From positions 1 through 40,993 of the forward strand of contig NZ_JAFIFD010000029.1 in NCBI RefSeq assembly GCF_020832205.1: a stretch of 40,993 nt of DNA. The letters run 5' to 3'. The DNA is from Exiguobacterium sp. GTDB taxonomy: Bacteria > Bacillota > Bacilli > Exiguobacteriales > Exiguobacteriaceae. The notes beneath the pieces were generated by a model. That model had not been told where the DNA came from and ran no database searches. It saw only the letters and a program-made list of their open reading frames with translations. The position numbers were made by a program, and so were the translations under genes. This document shows positions 22,160 to 30,790 of the stretch, in pieces (the stretch's first letter is position 1; every line of letters starts with the position of its first letter).

Positions 22160-23851
22160 TCAAAGACGATAAAGTCTCGCCTCGAACGGTTTCAACATAA
22201 ACGTTTCGGTATCGATCGGTTCTGGGTCCGTCTCGTTCGTCAAGACGAGGGTCGCCTCTAGAACGTCCGGGAGCGTGACGATGGCCGGATTCGCCGTCAA
22301 GTTGACGACAATCATGAAGCGTGTATTCTCGAACGCGCGCTCATAGACGTACGCTTGCGTATGGTCCGGTAAAGCGTCCGTGTAACTGCCGTACGTGAAC
22401 GTCTCTTCGGCACGGCGAAGACGGATCATCGCTTTGTAGAACGATAGAATCGAATGCGCGTCTTTCGTCTGCGCCTCGACATTGAGCGTCTCGTACTCTT
22501 CGTGGACCGGCATCCACGGCGCTGCCGTCGAGAACCCGGCATGCGGCGAAGCGTCCCATTGAATCGGGGTCCGGACGTTGTCCCGGGACGTCCCCCACAC
22601 TTGTTGCATCGAATCGATCTCGCTCATGCCGTTGGCGATGCGCTCGAAATACTCGTTTTTCGTGGCGACATCGTCGTAATCATGGATCGATGGGAGCGGC
22701 ACGTTTTTCATTCCGATCTCTTGCCCTTGGTAGATGAACGGTGTCCCGTGCATGAAGAAGTACATCATTCCGAGCGCGGTCGCACTCTCCCTCCAATAGT
22801 GATTTTCATCACCGACGAGCGAGACGGCCCGGACCATGTCATGGTTTTCGATGTAAAGGGCGTTCCACCCCGTCTCGAGGAGCCCTTGTTGCCATTTGTC
22901 GAAGATTCGCTTCAACTCTACGACGTCAAGCGGAGCCAGGCGTGACTTTCGCATAATATCGACGTGGTCGAAGTGGAACGCCATGTTCATCGCCCCATTT
23001 TCCGGTCCCATCCATAAGTCCGCCGCTTCCGGCTCGATGCCGTTCGTCTCCCCGACCGTCATGATGTCGTATTTCGAAAACGTCTCGCGTTTCATCTCTT
23101 GGAGATAGTCGTGGATCCCCTCGATGTTCGAATACATCGAGAACGCCGTCACGTATGTTTTCCCATCCGGCGAGGGGAGGATCGTATCCGTCGGTTTCTT
23201 TTTAATGTGGCTGATCGCGTCGACACGGAACCCGTCGATGCCTTTGTCGAGCCACCAGTTGATCATATCGTAGATTGCCGTGCGCACTTCCCCGTTCTCC
23301 CAGTTGAGGTCGGGTTGTTTCTTTGAAAACACGTGCAAATAATATTGGTCGGTCTCGGGGTCGAGCTCCCACGCCGAACCACCGAAGATGCTCGCCCAGT
23401 TGTTCGGCGGTCCGCCATCTTCCCCGTCACGCCAAATGTACCAGTCTCGTTTCGGGTTGTCCTTCGACTGTTTCGACTCGACGAACCATGGATGCTCGTC
23501 TGACGTGTGGTTGACGACGAGGTCTAAGAGCAGCTTCATTCCGCGCGCATGGACGGCTTTAAGAAGTGCATCGAAATCTTCCATCGTCCCGAACTCTTCC
23601 ATGATGCCTTGGTAATCGCTGATGTCATAGCCGTTGTCATCGTTCGGCGACTTATACATCGGACAAATCCAGATCACATCGATGCCAAGCTCCTCAAGAT
23701 AATCCAGCTTCTCGATGATGCCACGGAGATCGCCGATGCCGTCACCGTTTGAATCTTTGAAACTGCGCGGATAGATTTGGTATGCGATCGCCTCTTTCCA
23801 CCATGCCCGCGCGACCCCTTGTTGCTCCACTCGTCTGAACGCCGTCTCCAT
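22160..23851 (-). CDS. Alpha-glucosidase / oligo-1,6-glucosidase, GH13
   Basis: A 563-residue cytoplasmic GH13 hydrolase of the MalL/oligo-1,6-glucosidase group; no signal peptide. It opens WWKEAIAYQIYPRSFKDSNGDGIGDL. The catalytic set is D211 (GFRVDAIS), E268 (VGETNG) and D338 (ENHDMVR), and DLVVNHTSDEHPWF (110-123) is conserved region I. The region II text VDAISHIKK resembles broad-specificity Bacillus alpha-glucosidases more than strict isomaltases or trehalose-6-phosphate hydrolases, so maltose, isomaltose, sucrose or related oligosaccharides are possible. AGGGGGAAA precedes the ATG. A consensus cre site overlaps the promoter, so it is probably repressed by glucose through CcpA. No sugar transporter is next to it. 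Confidence 0.9.
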   Translation of the reverse strand: METAFRRVEQQGVARAWWKEAIAYQIYPRSFKDSNGDGIGDLRGIIEKLDYLEELGIDVIWICPMYKSPNDDNGYDISDYQGIMEEFGTMEDFDALLKAVHARGMKLLLDLVVNHTSDEHPWFVESKQSKDNPKRDWYIWRDGEDGGPPNNWASIFGGSAWELDPETDQYYLHVFSKKQPDLNWENGEVRTAIYDMINWWLDKGIDGFRVDAISHIKKKPTDTILPSPDGKTYVTAFSMYSNIEGIHDYLQEMKRETFSKYDIMTVGETNGIEPEAADLWMGPENGAMNMAFHFDHVDIMRKSRLAPLDVVELKRIFDKWQQGLLETGWNALYIENHDMVRAVSLVGDENHYWRESATALGMMYFFMHGTPFIYQGQEIGMKNVPLPSIHDYDDVATKNEYFERIANGMSEIDSMQQVWGTSRDNVRTPIQWDASPHAGFSTAAPWMPVHEEYETLNVEAQTKDAHSILSFYKAMIRLRRAEETFTYGSYTDALPDHTQAYVYERAFENTRFMIVVNLTANPAIVTLPDVLEATLVLTNETDPEPIDTETFMLKPFEARLYRL

Positions 23852-23915
23852 ACGTCAATTTCCCCCTAGTGATTGTAGTCAATTTATAAAGAAGGTACAT
23901 ACCTGTTTTTACGTG

Positions 23916-23953
23916 AATCTAATCCTACAATAGCATTAGTGCAAGCGTTTGCA
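23916..23953 (-). promoter_or_regulatory. Alpha-glucosidase promoter overlapped by a perfect cre site
   Basis: On the minus strand TTGCAC (23944-23939), 17 nt, TAGATT (23921-23916) forms a SigA-type promoter. TGCAAGCGTTTGCA (23940-23953) fits the CcpA consensus TGNAANCGNTNNCA completely, is fully palindromic apart from the central GCGT, and overlaps the -35 box. Confidence 0.75.
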
Positions 23954-23967
23954 AATAGAGAGGGCAC

Positions 23968-23994
23968 AAAAAAATGCAGTCCGTAGACTACATT
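23968..23994 (-). terminator. Terminator overlapping the esterase stop codon
   Basis: On the minus strand AATGTAGTC (23994-23986) pairs with GACTGCATT (23981-23973), with one G-T pair and a short loop. A run of seven T residues lies on the same strand. The TAG stop (23990-23988) is inside the stem. Confidence 0.75.
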
Positions 23995-24743
23995 TTCGTG
24001 ACGGTCGCGACTTGTTCACAAAATGACGCAATGAGGTGGGAAAGTCGCTCCCGGTCGTGATCCATCGTGGCCACGTGATAGGAGCGCTCGAGCACGTCTC
24101 GTCGCTTTGGTGCTCGAATCTGTTCATGCAACCAAACCGAGTCTTCCGGCGGAACGACGTTGTCGACCGCGGAATGGATGACGTATGTCGGGACATTGAT
24201 TTCAGAAACTTGAGGACGAACTTCTTCAATCAAGGCGAGCAACTCTCGAATCGCCGTCGTCGGCACGATTGGATAGACGATTTCATGAACGCCTTCCGCC
24301 AAAATATCCGGGTCGTCCTCATCGATGAAACGACACTCCCCGTCCTTCGCATGACAAGCATATCCCGGGACAGATAGTGCCGCGTTGATCGTGATGACGG
24401 CCTCGACTTTTCCAGCGAGCGCCGCTTTCAAAGCGAGCGTCCCGCCCATCGATTGACCGACGATAACGACGTGACGACATCGTTCTTGCAAAAAATGGAG
24501 CCCGTTGATGACCGTCTCGTACCATTGCTGATAAGTCGTCCCTCTAAACTCCTCCGGGTCTGTCCCGTGGCCGGCAAGCCGCGGGGCATACACCGTGAAG
24601 CCTCGGCTCATCAAATCGAGACCGACATCGTGAACGCTTTGCGGAGTCCCGTTGAACCCATGGCATAACAAGATGCCGATTCCATTTCCTTCATAGTAGA
24701 ACGAGCCTGCTCCCGGTATGACCGGATAAGTTGCTGTCGTCAT
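23988..24743 (-). CDS. Carboxylesterase / monoacylglycerol lipase-like alpha/beta hydrolase
   Basis: A 251-residue cytoplasmic alpha/beta hydrolase with the length and motifs of Bacillus Est30 and the H257 monoglyceride lipase. The oxyanion stretch is LLCHGFNGTP (25-34), the nucleophile S98 sits in VGQSMGG, the acid is D194 (SAVDNVVP), and the base is H223 (SYHVATMD). The cap region (about 125-170) is acidic. It hydrolyses esters of short or medium acyl chains; natural substrate not known. GGAGGAAACAA precedes the ATG. It is a single gene, downstream terminator overlapping its stop. Confidence 0.88.
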   Translation of the reverse strand: MTTATYPVIPGAGSFYYEGNGIGILLCHGFNGTPQSVHDVGLDLMSRGFTVYAPRLAGHGTDPEEFRGTTYQQWYETVINGLHFLQERCRHVVIVGQSMGGTLALKAALAGKVEAVITINAALSVPGYACHAKDGECRFIDEDDPDILAEGVHEIVYPIVPTTAIRELLALIEEVRPQVSEINVPTYVIHSAVDNVVPPEDSVWLHEQIRAPKRRDVLERSYHVATMDHDRERLSHLIASFCEQVATVTKM

Positions 24744-24897
24744 TTGTTTCCTCCTTTTAATCCACAGTTAGCCGATACATTTAATTTGTATTAGAGAATT
24801 GTAAGAGGAGAACGTCATTCCGTCAACCTAATTCGACAATCCAAAAACCCGTTTACCTTTGTCATCAAAATGTAACATGAACTTCGCAATAAGAGGA

Positions 24898-24953
24898 TTG
24901 AGTTCTGACGTCTGCTTGGTTATGTTTAACATGTAGTTAAAAAGTTGGTAAAT
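24898..24953 (+). promoter_or_regulatory. Possible promoter and Pho-box-like repeats of the nuclease gene
   Basis: TTGAGT (24898-24903), 17 nt, TATGTT (24921-24926) is a moderate SigA match. From 24926 an 11-nt spaced repeat follows: TTAACA (24926), TTAAAA (24937), GTAAAT (24948), which resembles PhoP TTHACA repeats. The two readings conflict, since an activator would be expected upstream of the -10. The rest of 24744-25141 holds no gene. Confidence 0.3.
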
Positions 24954-25017
24954 GATAACGAAATACACCAAACCATCCAAGAATTCAAACGCTTCGGCGA
25001 TTCGACAAGTGGAGTAA

Positions 25018-25031
25018 TGTAAGCGCTATCA
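25018..25031. promoter_or_regulatory. cre site in the nuclease leader
   Basis: TGTAAGCGCTATCA fits the CcpA consensus TGNAANCGNTNNCA if position 10 is T, which it is. It is about 110 bp before the start codon, downstream of any likely promoter, so it would act as a road block. Confidence 0.55.
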
Positions 25032-25141
25032 TTTATTGTTTGGTTTTTTTATGGAGGGGGCTAACCGACTCAACAAGCGACGACAACGAAGTGGGACATC
25101 GTATCGGACATCTTACATAAGTCAAGGGAGACGAAAAAAAC

Positions 25142-28100
25142 ATGGGGAATCAATCTACACGCTCGTTCAAAAAAATGACAGGGTTCGCTTTGTCGGTAGG
25201 ACTCATCGCGAGCAGTTTGACGCCAATCGCGGCCAACGTGCAAGCAGAAGGACTCAATGCGACAGACTTATTCATCTCGGAATACGTGGAAGGCTCGAGC
25301 AACAATAAAGCCATCGAACTGTTCAACGGCACAAACTCGGTCATCAATCTCGCTGATTACAAGTTGGAGTTGTACACGAACGGTAGTGCGACAGCTGGAA
25401 CGACATTGAACTTGACGGGGACGTTACAACCAGGGGCGACATACGTCATCGTCAACAGCGGTGCAAACGATGCGCTTAAAGCAAAATCGAACGCCACGAG
25501 TGGTGTGACGAACTTCAACGGGGACGATGCGATCGTCTTGAAGAAAGGGTCGACCGTCCTCGACGTGTTCGGACAAGTCGGCTTTGATCCTGGGACGAAA
25601 TGGGGAACGACGGTCTCGACAGTGGATCAAACGTTAGTCCGCAAAGACACGGTCACAGCAGGCGATACGAACGGCAGCGACGCGTTCGAACCGGCCGACG
25701 AGTGGAACAGCCTTCCAATCGATACGTTCACAAACCTCGGGAAGCACACGTTCCAGGGCGTCGAGTATGGTAACGGCGGGACAATCGAAGAGCCTCCGGC
25801 ACCGGCGACACCGATTTCGATCGCAGATGCGCGGACGCAAGCCGATGGCGCGACAGTGACGGTCAAAGGTGTTGTCACGGCGAAGCTAGCGAACACGATT
25901 TCCATCCAAGACGAGACAGGCGGTCTCTCGATTCGTCCGACGTCTCTTGCGGTCAACGTCGGTGATGAAATCGTCGTCACAGGCGCGCTTGGCTCGTATC
26001 GTGAACTCCTTCAATTGAACAACGCCGTCGTCGTCTCAAAACAAACGACGACCGTTCCGGCCCCGCAAGTGTTGACGGGCGACCAAATCAATGAAGACGT
26101 TGAATCTGAACTCGTCACCGTAAAGAACGTGACACTCTCGGGCAGCGGCCAAAACTTGACGGCGACAGACGGGACGAAAGAATTCGTCGTCCGTGATGAG
26201 CGCGGCATCCTTGATCTTCAAACGGACGTCAACTATTCATCGATCACTGGAATCGTCCAGCAGTTTGACAATACGTATCAAATCATTCCCCGCAGTGCAG
26301 CCGACACCGTGATCGATAATTCGGTCCTCCGTCCGGCCATCGCGACACCGGGTGCGGGTACGTTCGTCGGACCGCAAGATGTGGCGCTCACGACGACGAC
26401 CGCCGATGCGGAGATTTACTACACGCTCGACGGTTCGGACCCGAAAGTGAACGGTATTCGCTACACGGCACCGATCCGCATCGAGTCGTCGAAGACGTTG
26501 AAGACGGCTGTCAAATCGAACGACACGTTCAGCGCCGTGACGACGTACGACTATAAAATCACGGACAAGATTCGCATCCACGATATCCAAGGCGCAAGCC
26601 ATACGTCCCCGATGAACGGGCAGACTGTTGAAGGCGTCGAAGGGATCGTCACGTACTCGTTCGTATCGATGGGAACGACTTATTACTACATTCAAACGCC
26701 GGACATGGAAGCAGACCAGGACCCACGCACGTCTGAAGCGATCGTGTTGTACGGCGGCCGATCGATTCCTGGCCTCCAAGTCGGCGACCTCGTCAGCGTG
26801 AAAGGTCTCGTCAGCGAATATGCGATCGAGGGCTACAGCGATCGCCAGCAGACAGACATGAAGATGACGCAAATCGACACACGCAACGGAAAAGTCGACG
26901 TGCTCAAGAGCGGCGTCACGCTTCCAAAACCGGTCAAAATCGACGAGTCGAACTTGCCGACCGAATTCATCGACAGTGATGCGCTCGCCATCTTCAACCC
27001 GGAGAAAGATGCGATCGACTTCTGGGAGAGCCTTGAAGGCATGCGTGTCGAGACAGGCAACCTCAAATCAGTCGCTCCGCAACAGTATGGCGACCTCGTC
27101 ACCGTCCTCGAGAGCACACCGACCGAGACGTTCAACGGCGGAATCCTCTTGAAAAAAGATGATGCGAACGCCGAGCGGATCCAGTTCCGTCTCGAGCCGA
27201 ACGTCGAAGCGCGTGAGTTTGACGTGGCGACGGGCGACTTGTTCAACGGCCCGATTGTCGGTGTCGTCGGCTACTCGTTCGGTAACTATAAGATCCAAGT
27301 CGGTCTCGATGAGATGAAATCTGCCTTCGTCAAAGGCGATGCCAAACGCGAGACGACGTTCATCCAAGCAGAAGAAGATAAATTGACGATCGCTTCATAC
27401 AACCTCGAGAACTTCTCGAACAACGTGAAAGAGACGTCAGATGACAAAGCCCTCAAACTCGCGAAAGCGTTCGTCGAAGAGTTGAACAGCCCGGACATCA
27501 TCGGCGTGACTGAAGTTCAAGACAACAACGGTCAAAGCACTGGCGACTCGAAAGCGGATCAAAGCTACCAGCGCTTGATCGACAACATCGTCGCTGTCGG
27601 CGGTAAGACGTATAAGTACGTCAACATCGACCCAGAAAACAACAAGGACGGCGGTGCGCCGAACGCCAACATCCGTGTCGGTTTCCTGTATGACCCAGAG
27701 CGCGTCTCGCTCACAGAAGGTGCGCCAGAAGGTGACGCGACGACGGCTGTCGGTTATGAGAATGGTAAATTGACACATAACCCAGGGCGAATCGACCCGC
27801 TCAACCCGGCGTTCAACAGCTCGCGTAAACCGCTCGCAGCCCAGTTTGATTTCCAAGGCGAGAACGTCATCGTCATCGCCAACCATTGGAACTCAAAAGG
27901 CGGCGACACAGGCTTCTTCGGTTCACAGCAACCGGTCGTGCTCGGCAGTGAAGTCCAACGTAAAAAAATCGCACAAATCGTCCATAATTTCGTGGCCGAT
28001 GTGAAAGCCGACAACCCAGACGCGAACGTCGTCGCCCTCGGTGACTTCAACGACTTCGAGTTCTCGGACGCCATGCAAATCTTCAAAGGCGACTTGATGA

Positions 28101-28660
28101 CGAACATGGTCGAGAAAGTCCCGGCCGTCGACCGTTACTCGTACGTTTATCAAGGCAACTCGCAAGTGCTCGATCACATCCTCGTGTCGAACCGTCTCGC
28201 TGCGTCGACTGAGATCGATATGATTCACGTCAACGCCGACTTCACAGAGATGTCAGGCCGCGCCAGTGACCACGATCCGGTACTCGTTCAAATCGACCTC
28301 ACGCCAGAGCCAGAAACGCCAGAAGTCGAGTTGACGCGTTATACGGTCGAGAACCACCCGGCCGCCCGCCTCGTCCTTCAAGACGACTACATCGGCGTGA
28401 CGATCGGTAAAGGGACGAACTTCAAGAACGGTATCTTCGTCCGCGGCATCTACACGGAATTGACAGGTGACCCGCTCAAGAACATCGTCGTGCAAGTGAA
28501 GCCAAAAGAAGCCGGTGCCATCATCGACTTCAAAGGTGCGACGGTCAAAGAAGTGATCGTCGACGGGACGAACCTCGCCGAGATTCGAGGCGCAGAAAAC
28601 GTCAAACGCATCACGTATACGAAAGGCGCATCCGCCAAAACAGTCGTCATCACAAACTGA
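25142..28660 (+). CDS. Secreted multidomain nuclease/phosphatase (EEP family)
   Basis: A 1,172-residue exported protein resembling ExeM/NucH-type extracellular nucleases. Signal peptide to about residue 35 (NVQA-EG). Domains in order: lamin-tail domain (about 38-155; DLFISEYVEGSSNNKAIELFNG), OB-fold unit (about 222-395), chitobiase C-terminal-like unit (about 398-475; AEIYYTLDGSDPKVNGIRYTAPI), a second OB-like unit (about 476-600), a linker domain, then an endonuclease/exonuclease/phosphatase domain (about 745-1050) with E791 (GVTEVQD), D968 and N970 (LGDFND) and H1044 (SDHDPV). A C-terminal beta domain (about 1065-1172) has no sorting signal. It likely degrades extracellular DNA for phosphate or nucleosides. 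AAGGGAG lies 9 nt before the ATG; a strong terminator follows. Confidence 0.88.
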   Translation: MGNQSTRSFKKMTGFALSVGLIASSLTPIAANVQAEGLNATDLFISEYVEGSSNNKAIELFNGTNSVINLADYKLELYTNGSATAGTTLNLTGTLQPGATYVIVNSGANDALKAKSNATSGVTNFNGDDAIVLKKGSTVLDVFGQVGFDPGTKWGTTVSTVDQTLVRKDTVTAGDTNGSDAFEPADEWNSLPIDTFTNLGKHTFQGVEYGNGGTIEEPPAPATPISIADARTQADGATVTVKGVVTAKLANTISIQDETGGLSIRPTSLAVNVGDEIVVTGALGSYRELLQLNNAVVVSKQTTTVPAPQVLTGDQINEDVESELVTVKNVTLSGSGQNLTATDGTKEFVVRDERGILDLQTDVNYSSITGIVQQFDNTYQIIPRSAADTVIDNSVLRPAIATPGAGTFVGPQDVALTTTTADAEIYYTLDGSDPKVNGIRYTAPIRIESSKTLKTAVKSNDTFSAVTTYDYKITDKIRIHDIQGASHTSPMNGQTVEGVEGIVTYSFVSMGTTYYYIQTPDMEADQDPRTSEAIVLYGGRSIPGLQVGDLVSVKGLVSEYAIEGYSDRQQTDMKMTQIDTRNGKVDVLKSGVTLPKPVKIDESNLPTEFIDSDALAIFNPEKDAIDFWESLEGMRVETGNLKSVAPQQYGDLVTVLESTPTETFNGGILLKKDDANAERIQFRLEPNVEAREFDVATGDLFNGPIVGVVGYSFGNYKIQVGLDEMKSAFVKGDAKRETTFIQAEEDKLTIASYNLENFSNNVKETSDDKALKLAKAFVEELNSPDIIGVTEVQDNNGQSTGDSKADQSYQRLIDNIVAVGGKTYKYVNIDPENNKDGGAPNANIRVGFLYDPERVSLTEGAPEGDATTAVGYENGKLTHNPGRIDPLNPAFNSSRKPLAAQFDFQGENVIVIANHWNSKGGDTGFFGSQQPVVLGSEVQRKKIAQIVHNFVADVKADNPDANVVALGDFNDFEFSDAMQIFKGDLMTNMVEKVPAVDRYSYVYQGNSQVLDHILVSNRLAASTEIDMIHVNADFTEMSGRASDHDPVLVQIDLTPEPETPEVELTRYTVENHPAARLVLQDDYIGVTIGKGTNFKNGIFVRGIYTELTGDPLKNIVVQVKPKEAGAIIDFKGATVKEVIVDGTNLAEIRGAENVKRITYTKGASAKTVVITN

Positions 28661-28668
28661 CGCGTATG

Positions 28669-28697
28669 ACCGCAGACGAGTCCGTCTGCGGTTTTTT
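28669..28697 (+). terminator. Terminator of the nuclease gene
   Basis: Perfect 10-bp stem (ACCGCAGACG 28669-28678 with 28683-28692), 4-nt loop and a T run to 28697. Confidence 0.92.
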
Positions 28698-28760
28698 GTG
28701 TTTCCATTTTTGAAATTCGGGGATTTAAAAGAAGATGTGAACGAAGCGGAGGCTGACGAG

Positions 28761-29987
28761 ATGGAGATGCATAACGGTGAACTGTATTGGCCGAAGACAG
28801 AATCAGAACAGGTCGTCCTCGAACGGCCGAAGAAAAAAGAACGCTATGACGTGCTCGTAATCGGGGCCGGCATGTCTGGCACGCTGACCGCGTACACGCT
28901 TTATCAAGACGGTGTCGATTTCGCCGTCCTCGACAAAGGAAAAGTCGGGGCTGGGAGCACGGCCGCGAACACCGGGCTCATCCAATACTCGAACGACATC
29001 ATGTTGCACGAGCTCGCCGCGCAAATCGGCGAGGCCGACGCCGTCCGGTTTTATAAGCTTTGCGCGGAGGCGGTCGATTCACTCGACGAGGTGGCCAAGA
29101 CGGTGGGTGCGAAAGACGTATATATTCGACGGGACAGTCTCTGTTTCGCCAGCTGTGACGAAGATGTCACTAAATTGAGACGTGAATATGAGATGCTAAC
29201 GAAACATGGCTTTGCGGCCGAGTGGCTCGAGCGCGACGAATTGAAGACGCGTTTCCCGTTCGATAAACCCGCTGCCCTCGTCACGAAAGGCGATGCCGAA
29301 GTGAACCCGCTCACGCTCAGCCGCCAAGTCGTCCGTCACTTGTCACAGGCGAACGTCCCGATTTTTGAAGAGACCGACGTCACCGACGTCGTATCGGACG
29401 GGGACGGTTGGCTCGTCGTGACGCCGGGCGCCACGTTCAAAGCGAACCACGTCATCTTTGCGACAGGGTATGGGGCTTCTCCCCTGCTCGACTCCCATCG
29501 GATCGAACTGAACCGCTCATACGCCATCGCCACAAACCCCGTCGACGATTTCCGCGCCTGGGACGGCCGAGCACTCATTTGGGAGACGAAGCGGCCGTAC
29601 TTGTACGTGCGGACGACCGTCGACGGTCGAATCATTGCCGGTGGGCTCGATGAAGAGAAGCCGGAGACCCCGCATAGCGAAGCTCTCATCCAACACCGGG
29701 CCGAACAGATCCGCCAAGCAGTCGAGGCGCTGTTCCCGATGTACGACTTGACAGTTGAATACGCTTGGGTCGCGTTGTTCGGGGAATCGATCGATCAGTT
29801 GCCGTTCATCGGGGAGCACCCCGACCGGCCGAACCTTTATTACCTGCTCGGTTACGGAGGCAACGGCACCGTGTACAGTATGCTCGGCTCTAAAATGTTG
29901 AGTGATGCCGTGCGCGGCGTCGAGAACGAAGATGCACGCATCGTCCGGCTCGAACGGACGCGCCAATCAGACTTGACCTTCCCCTGA
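28761..29987 (+). CDS. FAD-dependent oxidoreductase (DAO family)
   Basis: A 408-residue cytoplasmic flavoprotein of the D-amino-acid oxidase/glycine oxidase-like family. The dinucleotide-binding motif DVLVIGAGMSGTLTAYTL lies near residues 30-47 with E/D partner VLDKG further on, and GSTAANTGLIQY is the flavin pyrophosphate loop. The C-terminal FAD motif is LLGYGGNGTVYSMLGS. The middle section has the substrate domain with RPYLYVRTTVDGRIIAGG. The substrate is unknown; an amine or amino-acid is likely from the family. ATG 28761 has GGAGG 8 nt before; the ATG at 28698 overlaps the end of the previous terminator and has no signal. Same strand as the nuclease but separately terminated. Confidence 0.82.
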   Translation: MEMHNGELYWPKTESEQVVLERPKKKERYDVLVIGAGMSGTLTAYTLYQDGVDFAVLDKGKVGAGSTAANTGLIQYSNDIMLHELAAQIGEADAVRFYKLCAEAVDSLDEVAKTVGAKDVYIRRDSLCFASCDEDVTKLRREYEMLTKHGFAAEWLERDELKTRFPFDKPAALVTKGDAEVNPLTLSRQVVRHLSQANVPIFEETDVTDVVSDGDGWLVVTPGATFKANHVIFATGYGASPLLDSHRIELNRSYAIATNPVDDFRAWDGRALIWETKRPYLYVRTTVDGRIIAGGLDEEKPETPHSEALIQHRAEQIRQAVEALFPMYDLTVEYAWVALFGESIDQLPFIGEHPDRPNLYYLLGYGGNGTVYSMLGSKMLSDAVRGVENEDARIVRLERTRQSDLTFP

Positions 29988-30005
29988 CATTCAGGGGATG
30001 TTTTT
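29981..30005 (+). terminator. Terminator overlapping the oxidoreductase stop
   Basis: CCCCTGA (29981-29987) pairs with TCAGGGG (29991-29997) over a 3-nt loop, then TGTTTTT. The stop codon TGA is the last part of the left arm. Confidence 0.85.
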
Positions 30006-30029
30006 GTACATAGGCAAGGAGTGAATGAC

Positions 30030-30692
30030 ATGACAATCAATCAAAACCAAAAACCGCGCTGGGTATACCGCTTAAGGAGAGGTCTGCTCTTCCTTCCAGC
30101 CGTCGCTTTCGCCATTTACGCTTGGCCGAACGAATCCGAGTCAGAACAGGCGGAGACCGTCCAAACGACCGAAGCGACAAACGATGTCGCGTATACAATT
30201 GAAGCGAGCCGTGCCGTAGAAGAAGACGGTTCGCTCCGTTATGAGTACGACGTCGTCGTGCACGGTCAACCGGACGTCGAAGCGTTGCAGGCAATCAGCC
30301 ACGACGTCATCGACGAAGTCACAATGCGTGACACGTTCCAGGCGGCGTTAATCCAATTTTATGACCACGAGGCCTATATCGGCACGGTTTCCCCACTCGG
30401 TCAAGCCGTATTCGGTCCCGGAGGTGATTGGGGGCTTGCCGGGACGGTCGAACCTGGGGATTACGACGAGATGTCGTTCGGGTGGCAACTGCGTGAGAAG
30501 GAATGGGATACGCAGCTGTCCGAAGATGAGGTACGCGTCTGGCGGGCATGGAACGACGTCTATGAAGAGAAAGATTCCGACCATCCCGACATTCGATCGC
30601 GGGTGACCCGTACCATCTCTTCCAAGTACGGGCTCGAACCGGAAGACGTACAGCACATCGTCTTGAAACAAAACGTCTGGGCGGCGTTGTAA
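30030..30692 (+). CDS. Membrane-anchored protein of unknown function
   Basis: A 220-residue protein with a short basic N terminus (RWVYRLRRG), one membrane segment (LLFLPAVAFAIYAW, about 19-34) and an acidic outside part. No lipobox, so it is a membrane-anchored or signal-anchored protein. The body (about 55-220) has alternating strands, for example SLRYEYDVVVHGQPDVEALQ, and an SPLGQAVFGPGGDWGLAG loop, then a charged helical end. No family recognised. ATG 30030 was chosen because AAGGAG lies 8 nt before; the GTG at 30021 overlaps that signal. It stands alone between two terminators. Confidence 0.65.
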   Translation: MTINQNQKPRWVYRLRRGLLFLPAVAFAIYAWPNESESEQAETVQTTEATNDVAYTIEASRAVEEDGSLRYEYDVVVHGQPDVEALQAISHDVIDEVTMRDTFQAALIQFYDHEAYIGTVSPLGQAVFGPGGDWGLAGTVEPGDYDEMSFGWQLREKEWDTQLSEDEVRVWRAWNDVYEEKDSDHPDIRSRVTRTISSKYGLEPEDVQHIVLKQNVWAAL

Positions 30693-30722
30693 CACCCTTT
30701 TCGATATGACATGCAGGACTTT

Positions 30723-30759
30723 CCTTCCCTTTCGGCTAACTGGATAGGGAAGGTTTTTT
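30723..30759 (+). terminator. Terminator of the membrane-anchored protein gene
   Basis: CCTTCCCT (30723-30730) pairs perfectly with AGGGAAGG (30746-30753); six T residues follow. Confidence 0.88.
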
Positions 30760-30790
30760 GTGCACCGCTCACCTAGAAAGGACGACATCT

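Noticed and set aside
24968-25048. CCAAAC (24968) pairing with GTTTGG (25038) followed by seven T residues as a leader terminator
   Set aside because: Only six base pairs over 64 nt; too weak to call an attenuator without further support.
26237-26872. Long minus-strand frames inside the nuclease gene, and similar ones opposite the catalase (33652-34341)
   Set aside because: Shadows of long coding genes with biased codon use; no start signals or recognisable domains.
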